From Palsa-506 sp050013415 (GTDB lineage Bacteria; Actinomycetota; Actinomycetes; Streptosporangiales; Streptosporangiaceae), in NCBI GenBank assembly GCA_050013415.1, contig JBEKFH010000153.1, positions 1 through 10,232 of the forward strand: a DNA stretch of 10,232 bases, read 5' to 3'. The notes below the pieces were generated by a model. It was not told where the DNA came from. It did not search any database and saw only the letters and a program-made list of their open reading frames with translations. A program made the translations under genes and the position numbers. Below are positions 6,445 to 10,232 of the stretch, one piece after another. Every line of letters starts with the position of its first letter. Position 1 is the first letter of the stretch.

Positions 6445-6492
6445 TCTGCTATGCCTGTCGTCTGCTTGACTGCAGGCTGCAGGCATGGCAGG
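6445..6492 (+). terminator. Long imperfect hairpin between two plus-strand genes
   Basis: The arms 6451-6465 and 6472-6486 pair around the 6-nt loop ttgact: ATGCCTG with CAGGCAT, CTGC with GCAG, and between them one G-C pair, two G-T wobbles and one C/T mismatch. Pairing continues outward to 6445/6492 with four Watson-Crick pairs and two wobbles, for a stem of about 21 bp. It starts 32 bp after the stop at 6412 and ends 10 bp before the ribosome binding site of the 6517 gene. There is no T-run, so it may be a rho-independent-like terminator of the high-GC kind, an RNA processing or stability element, or a translation control element. Confidence 0.5.
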
Positions 6493-6516
6493 GGCGAGAG
6501 CGGAGAAAGGTGAGCG

Positions 6517-6756
6517 ATGGATCTGCAAGACGTACTGGCCAAGGTTGTCGAGCTGAGCCGGGAAGAGCTGCGCATCGTCCGCAAGCGGGCGGAAGAGAAA
6601 ACCCCGGCGCGCGATCACGGGCACGACTATCACGAGATGCTGCGTGCCGCCGACCGGCTTGATCACCACGCGCACCTGCTGCGCCGGCTTCATGATGGCG
6701 AATTTGGCGAGCACTGGCGCCATGAGAGCACCCAGGATGCAGCTGGCAGCTCCTGA
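6517..6756 (+). CDS. Small histidine-rich, charged helical protein
   Basis: This 79-aa protein is not recognised. Residues 1-28 form a charged amphipathic helix (VVELSREELRIVRKRAEEK at 10-28). Residues 34-69 contain nine histidines in 36 residues, in patterns such as HGHDYH, HHAH and HDGEFGEHWRH, which could bind a metal ion or nucleic acid. It has no hydrophobic segment, so it should be cytoplasmic. The gene call rests on an excellent site, GGAGAAAGG at 6502-6510, 6 nt before the ATG, and on G/C-biased third positions through the whole frame. The opposite-strand open frame across it lacks these signs. It lies 104 bp after the membrane protein gene and 101 bp before the large regulator gene. 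It might be a small partner of the regulator, but nothing in the sequence proves this. Confidence 0.75.
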   Translation: MDLQDVLAKVVELSREELRIVRKRAEEKTPARDHGHDYHEMLRAADRLDHHAHLLRRLHDGEFGEHWRHESTQDAAGSS

Positions 6757-6857
6757 TCGGTGGTCGAGGCGGGGTGAGAGCCATTCCTTCCTGATCTGCA
6801 GCAGCGGGCCCGGCCGGTTTCTGCCTGGCAGCGGCCATCGGGCCGTAGCGTTAGGGG
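6757..6857 (+). promoter_or_regulatory. Leader before the regulator gene, with a possible hairpin
   Basis: This 101-bp gap holds a possible stem: GGCCCG at 6807-6812 with CGGGCC at 6839-6844, and GCCG at 6813-6816 with CGGC at 6832-6835, leaving a CAT bulge and a loop at 6817-6831. At this GC content such stems arise easily by chance. No convincing -35/-10 pair is seen. AGGGG at 6853-6857 touches the GTG start and is too close to be an ideal ribosome binding site. Confidence 0.3.
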
Positions 6858-9800
6858 GTGGCCGCCAGCCCGTCGCCCTCCGGCTCCCCGCCCGGTACCG
6901 CGGGCCTCGCACCGGCCTCCGGTGGGGCGCCGGCGTTCGGCAGGCAGGTGGTGCGCGACCGTCTTGTCGCCGGGTTGCTGGCGCGTCCGGTCGGCGTCAT
7001 CGAGGCCGGGGCGGGCTACGGCAAGTCCGTGCTCGCCAGGCAGTACCAGCGCGAGCTTGGCGTCGCCACGGCATTCGTGCCGTTAGGCCCGCCGGACGAC
7101 GATCCCGCCATCCTCGTCGGCTCGCTGCGGCGCGCGTTTGCCGCCTCGAAGCTGTCGGACCTGGCCGCGGCCACAGACGTCACCGATCCCGCCGCCGCGG
7201 TCGAGCGGCTGCTGGATGCGCTTGCCCAGCTGGACGTGCCGCTGCTGGCCGTGCTGGACGACGCGCATCACCTTCGGGCGCCGCAGGTCACGGGTCTCGT
7301 GCTGCGGCTGGCGCGCGGGCTCCCGGCCCCGCACCGCCTGCTCGTCACCGCCCGGCGGCTGGCGGCCGGGCTTGAGCCGCTGAGAACGCTCCCCGCCGGG
7401 GGGTACCAGGACACCCGGGCGCTGGAGTTCACCGGTGCAGAGGCATCCGCGCTGTTCTCCGCCTACCTTGAGCGGCAGCCGTCGAGCTGGGAGCTGACCG
7501 TGCTGCTGGAGGCGACCCAGGGCTGGGCGACGGCGCTGGTCCTCGCCGCCTCGTCCCAGCTGACCGTCCGCGGGCTGGCTACCTCGGCTGACGCTGGCGG
7601 GCGGCGGACGGTAGCGATCGCCCCGCTGGTTGACCCGATCGTGGCGCTGCTGCCGCCACCGGATCGCGCCGCGGTCAGCCAGCTTGCCCATCTCCCGCTG
7701 CTGTCCGCCGCCGTCGCCGACGCGGTCGGCGACGGCGAGGGCACGTTGCATCGCATCCTCGCCGCCGGGCTGCCCTTGACCCAGGCGCCGACCGGCTGGT
7801 GGGAAATGCCCGGCCCGGTCGCCGAGTACCTGGCGTCCCGAAATGAGCTGGCGCCCGAGACGGCACGCTCGGCCGCCGGCGTTTACCAGCGCGGTGGTGA
7901 ACTGCTGGCAGCGCTGCGGACGCTGCTGGCGGCACGGCTGCCACCGGATGCCGCCCGGATGCTGGCGGCAGCTCCCGTCGGCGAGGTCGAGGACGTCGGC
8001 TGGGCGACGCTGCGCGATGTGGCGGCTGAGCTGCCACTGGCCTCCGTTCAAAATCATCCGAGAGTCCTGCTGCACCTCGCCCGGCTCGCCGAGACCGCGC
8101 ACCGGGCCGACGTTCGGACCGAGGCACTGGCCCGCGCCGAGCGGATGATCGACGCAGAGGCAGGCCGGGCCGACCAGGTTTTCCGGCGGGAGGTCGACGC
8201 CGAGCGGGCCAGGGACCTGATGTGGGACGAGCGCACCCGGGACGGAGCCAGGGCGCTTGCCGCATCGGTGGTGGCGAGCGCGGGCGCTGACGAGGCCGCT
8301 GCCAGGGCCCGGGCGCTCGACGTGCTCGGGCGGCTGGCCTCGTGGTTCAGCGCCGACGGGATACACGCCGAGGCTGAGGCGCTGCTGCTGGAGTCGGCCC
8401 GGCTGGCTCGCCGGATCGGGCAGCGGACCTGGGAGGCGCAGGCCCTGGTGGCCTTGGCGATGGGCTTCTACTTCGCGCTCTGCCGCAACGACCGGGCGCT
8501 GGACACACTCGACGACGTGCTCGCGCAGCTTCCGGCCCGGAGCGTCTACCGCGCGCTCGTGCAGAACTTCCGCACCGACGTCCTCATCGAGCTGGGCCGG
8601 TACGCCGAGGCCGAGGCGAGCATCGAGGAGACCCGCGAGATCGGCCGGGCCTACCACGAGGAATGGGCGATCGCCTACGCGTCGTGGAGCGAGGCGGCGC
8701 TCGCCTCGTATTCCGGCGATCGTGAGCGAACCGTGCTGGCCGTGCTGGAGACCGAGGCTCATCGCGACGTCTGGTATGAGCAGGCCTCGGGCGTTGAATT
8801 CCTTGTTACCGCCGCGGACTACCTCGACCGGGTCGGCGAGCACGAGATGGCGCTGGAGCGGCTGGCGATGTCACAGCAGCGGATGGCCGGCTGCGAGCGC
8901 CCCGTCCGGGTCTTCGGGGCCTGCCTGCTCGGGCGCTCGGGCGACCCCGCGGCGGCTGCCGACGCCATTGCCGCGACGTTCGCTGACTATGACCTCGAGC
9001 CGCAGGAGCGCTGGCCGCTGCTGCTGCTCGGGGCCTATGCGGCACACCGGCGCGGGGATCCGCGGGCGGGCAAGCTGGCCGCGGATGCCTTTGACCTGTG
9101 CCTCGAACTCGGCCAGCCGCACGCGCCGCTCTGGCGCGAGCGGCAGGTGGCCGAGGCCCTGCTGCCGATCGCGGTCGCGGCGGGCTCGCGCTCGGCGCCC
9201 GCGCTCATCTCCCGGACCGGCGCGCTGTCGCTCACCCTGCTCGGGCGCTTCGAGCTCCGGCGGCGCGGCGCGATCACCGAGCTCCCGCCCGGCCGCCCCG
9301 CCAAGGCTGTGCGCGCGGTCGCCGCGGCGGGCGGCCGCATGCACGCGGAGGAGCTCATCGAGCTCCTCTGGCCGGACACAGACCCTGAACGTGGCCGCAA
9401 CCGGCTGCGCAATCTGCTGAGCCGCCTTCGCGCGGCCGCCGGGGACGTGCTCGTCCGTGATCAGGAGACGATCATCGTGCCGCCGGAGGTCGAGTCGGAT
9501 GCCACCTTGTTCGAGGCCCAGGCGCGGGCGGCCATGGTGGCCAGGTCGGCCGGCCAGGTCGGCCGCGCGCTCGGCCTGGCCCGCTCCGCGGTCGACCGCT
9601 ACGGCGGCGATTTGCTGCCCGACGACCGCTACGAGGACTGGGCGGAAGTACCACGGCGGCGGCTGCGGGGCCTTTACGTGGAGCTGCTCGACATCCTTGC
9701 CGGCGACGCCGCCGAGCGGGGCGACGTGGACGAGGCGGTCCGCCTGCTGCGGCGGGCGACCGAGTGCGAGCCGCTCGATGAGGACCGTTATGTCCGGATG

Positions 9801-9962
9801 GCACGGATGCTGGCCGCGCAGGGCCGGACGGGCTCGGCACTGACGACGCTGGACCGTGCCCGGGCGTCCCTCGCCGATGCGGGGCTGCCCGCGACCCGGC
9901 CGCTGACCCTACTGGAAGCGCAGCTCGCGCGGGAGATTGGCCGCTCGGCCGCAGCTGGCTGA
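6858..9962 (+). CDS. STAND ATPase / SARP-BTAD transcriptional regulator
   Basis: This 1034-aa cytoplasmic protein is a signal-gated transcription regulator. Residues about 25-330 are a MalT-like STAND NTPase with Walker A GAGYGKS at 51-57, Walker B LLAVLDDAHH at 129-138 and a sensor-like LLVTARR at 161-167. Residues about 345-770 are helical repeats of TPR type, probably the ligand- or partner-sensing part. Residues about 787-873 form an OmpR/SARP winged helix (RPAKAVRAVAAAGGR, ELLWPD, RNRLRNLLSRLR), followed by a BTAD domain to about 1025. A DNA-binding SARP domain at the C-terminus behind a STAND module is the reverse of AfsR-like order. Leu76 is encoded by TTA (7083-7085), the rare codon that makes translation bldA-dependent in Streptomyces. 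The GTG at 6858 is taken because later starts (6948, 6951) would trim the strand leading into Walker A. Its target may be the gene starting at 10157; this is inference. Confidence 0.92.
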   Translation: MAASPSPSGSPPGTAGLAPASGGAPAFGRQVVRDRLVAGLLARPVGVIEAGAGYGKSVLARQYQRELGVATAFVPLGPPDDDPAILVGSLRRAFAASKLSDLAAATDVTDPAAAVERLLDALAQLDVPLLAVLDDAHHLRAPQVTGLVLRLARGLPAPHRLLVTARRLAAGLEPLRTLPAGGYQDTRALEFTGAEASALFSAYLERQPSSWELTVLLEATQGWATALVLAASSQLTVRGLATSADAGGRRTVAIAPLVDPIVALLPPPDRAAVSQLAHLPLLSAAVADAVGDGEGTLHRILAAGLPLTQAPTGWWEMPGPVAEYLASRNELAPETARSAAGVYQRGGELLAALRTLLAARLPPDAARMLAAAPVGEVEDVGWATLRDVAAELPLASVQNHPRVLLHLARLAETAHRADVRTEALARAERMIDAEAGRADQVFRREVDAERARDLMWDERTRDGARALAASVVASAGADEAAARARALDVLGRLASWFSADGIHAEAEALLLESARLARRIGQRTWEAQALVALAMGFYFALCRNDRALDTLDDVLAQLPARSVYRALVQNFRTDVLIELGRYAEAEASIEETREIGRAYHEEWAIAYASWSEAALASYSGDRERTVLAVLETEAHRDVWYEQASGVEFLVTAADYLDRVGEHEMALERLAMSQQRMAGCERPVRVFGACLLGRSGDPAAAADAIAATFADYDLEPQERWPLLLLGAYAAHRRGDPRAGKLAADAFDLCLELGQPHAPLWRERQVAEALLPIAVAAGSRSAPALISRTGALSLTLLGRFELRRRGAITELPPGRPAKAVRAVAAAGGRMHAEELIELLWPDTDPERGRNRLRNLLSRLRAAAGDVLVRDQETIIVPPEVESDATLFEAQARAAMVARSAGQVGRALGLARSAVDRYGGDLLPDDRYEDWAEVPRRRLRGLYVELLDILAGDAAERGDVDEAVRLLRRATECEPLDEDRYVRMARMLAAQGRTGSALTTLDRARASLADAGLPATRPLTLLEAQLAREIGRSAAAG

Positions 9963-9973
9963 ACGGGCTGGCC

Positions 9974-10041
9974 GAGCGCGGCTGGCTGAGCGCGGCTGGC
10001 TGAGCGGGGCGGCTGAGCGGGGCGGCTGAGCCGGGGCTGCT
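9974..10041 (+). repeat. 13-14-bp tandem repeats after the regulator stop
   Basis: Two exact copies of gagcgcggctggct (9974-9987, 9988-10001) are followed by two exact copies of gagcggggcggct (10002-10014, 10015-10027) and a degenerate unit to about 10041. Each unit junction carries ggcTGA, copying the context of the regulator's own stop codon at 9960-9962. The units lie between the stop and the promoter region of the next gene. They do not form a clear terminator hairpin. Confidence 0.8.
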
Positions 10042-10069
10042 CGGCCGCGGCCGGCTGATCGGCCCGGCT

Positions 10070-10103
10070 GTTTAACGCTCATTGGACGGCGCGTTCCTAC
10101 CGT
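10070..10103 (+). promoter_or_regulatory. Candidate SARP-type promoter with 11-bp spaced repeats
   Basis: Two heptamers 11 bp apart, TTTAACG at 10071-10077 and TTGGACG at 10082-10088, share TT..ACG. A weaker GTTCCTA at 10093-10099 continues the phase. TACCGT at 10098-10103 is a plausible -10 hexamer, 9 nt after the second heptamer. SARP regulators are known to bind 7-bp direct repeats repeated every 11 bp next to the -10 element in place of a -35. The spacing here fits that scheme, and the gene before it encodes a SARP-domain protein. A conventional -35/-10 pair is not visible, because TTGGAC to TACCGT is only 10 nt apart. Confidence 0.4.
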
Positions 10104-10147
10104 CGTTGCCAGCAGAGCAGGCGGATGCGCGCGAGCAGAAGGAACGC

Positions 10148-10153
10148 GGAGGA
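10148..10153 (+). promoter_or_regulatory. Ribosome binding site of the right-edge gene
   Basis: GGAGGA ends 3 nt before the ATG at 10157 and 6 nt before the ATG at 10160. The spacing favours the second ATG as the main start. Confidence 0.7.
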
Positions 10154-10156
10154 CAC

Positions 10157-10232
10157 ATGATGAGACGACGGAGCCTTTTGATGACCGGCAGCGCCGGGCG
10201 CAGGCTGCGGTGGCCCGCGGCCGCGGCGCTTG
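10157..10232 (+). CDS. Start of a probable exported protein, cut by the window end
   Basis: Only about 25 codons are present, beginning MMRRRSLLMTGSAGRR and then LRWPAAAAL. The ATG pair at 10157/10160 follows a near-perfect GGAGGA site, and the second ATG has the better spacing. The positively charged start with repeated arginines, followed by an Ala-rich hydrophobic beginning after RRLRW, looks like the n-region and early h-region of a Sec or Tat signal peptide, or of an N-terminal membrane anchor. The cleavage site and mature protein lie outside the window, so no function can be given. It follows the SARP-domain regulator on the same strand, with a candidate SARP-type promoter between them, which suggests a regulator and target pair. 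Confidence 0.6.
   Translation, partial: MMRRRSLLMTGSAGRRLRWPAAAAL

Noticed and set aside
6466..6494. TTGACT at 6466 as a -35 box
   Set aside because: It is the loop of the hairpin, and no -10-like hexamer occurs 16-18 nt downstream.
6409..6912. 167-residue open frame on the minus strand across the 79-aa gene
   Set aside because: It has no ribosome binding site that I can see and no domain, while the plus-strand gene has a strong site and suitable third-position bias.
7083..8843. 586-residue open frame on the minus strand
   Set aside because: It mirrors the regulator gene, whose domains and motifs are clear; the antisense translation is Gln/Arg/Gly-rich without motifs.

Overview
The window is very GC-rich (roughly 70% or more) with strong G/C bias at third codon positions, GTG starts and ATGA stop/start overlaps. 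It carries a regulator combining a STAND ATPase with a SARP/BTAD domain. Together these point to a filamentous or filamentous-like actinomycete (Streptomyces, Streptosporangiales or a similar lineage). No genus can be fixed from the sequence alone. I see no rRNA, tRNA, CRISPR array, insertion sequence or attachment site, and no base-composition break suggesting recent transfer.

Left block, minus strand (5737 down to 49): a compact four-gene operon. It runs from a 612-aa protein of unknown family, through a 436-aa protein of unknown family and a MoxR-type AAA+ ATPase, to a protein joining a degenerate DUF2201-type metallopeptidase-like domain to a vWA/MIDAS domain. The last three genes are joined by 4-bp ATGA overlaps. 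The first junction is a 66-bp gap filled with tandem repeats. MoxR ATPases and vWA proteins commonly act as chaperone or remodelling pairs, and some are predicted parts of three-component (ternary) conflict systems with a variable third partner. The two unknown proteins are the natural candidates for partner, sensor or effector here, which makes this operon the most promising place for an undescribed system.

Middle, plus strand (5900 to 6756): a 170-aa multi-pass membrane protein transcribed divergently from the operon, a long imperfect hairpin, and a 79-aa charged, histidine-rich small protein.

Right block, plus strand (6858 to 10232): a 1034-aa regulator with an N-terminal MalT-like STAND NTPase, a helical repeat middle and a C-terminal SARP-type winged helix plus BTAD. 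It contains the only in-frame TTA leucine codon I found in the window's genes. A tandem repeat follows, then a candidate SARP-like promoter with an 11-bp period, then the first 25 codons of a gene that starts like an exported protein and is cut by the window end. A local regulator driving this secreted product is a plausible but unproven reading.

A recurring theme is short tandem repeats (13 to 33 bp units) at or near gene boundaries: after the vWA gene, at the start of the vWA gene, inside the 436-aa gene, between the first two operon genes, inside the 612-aa gene and after the regulator.
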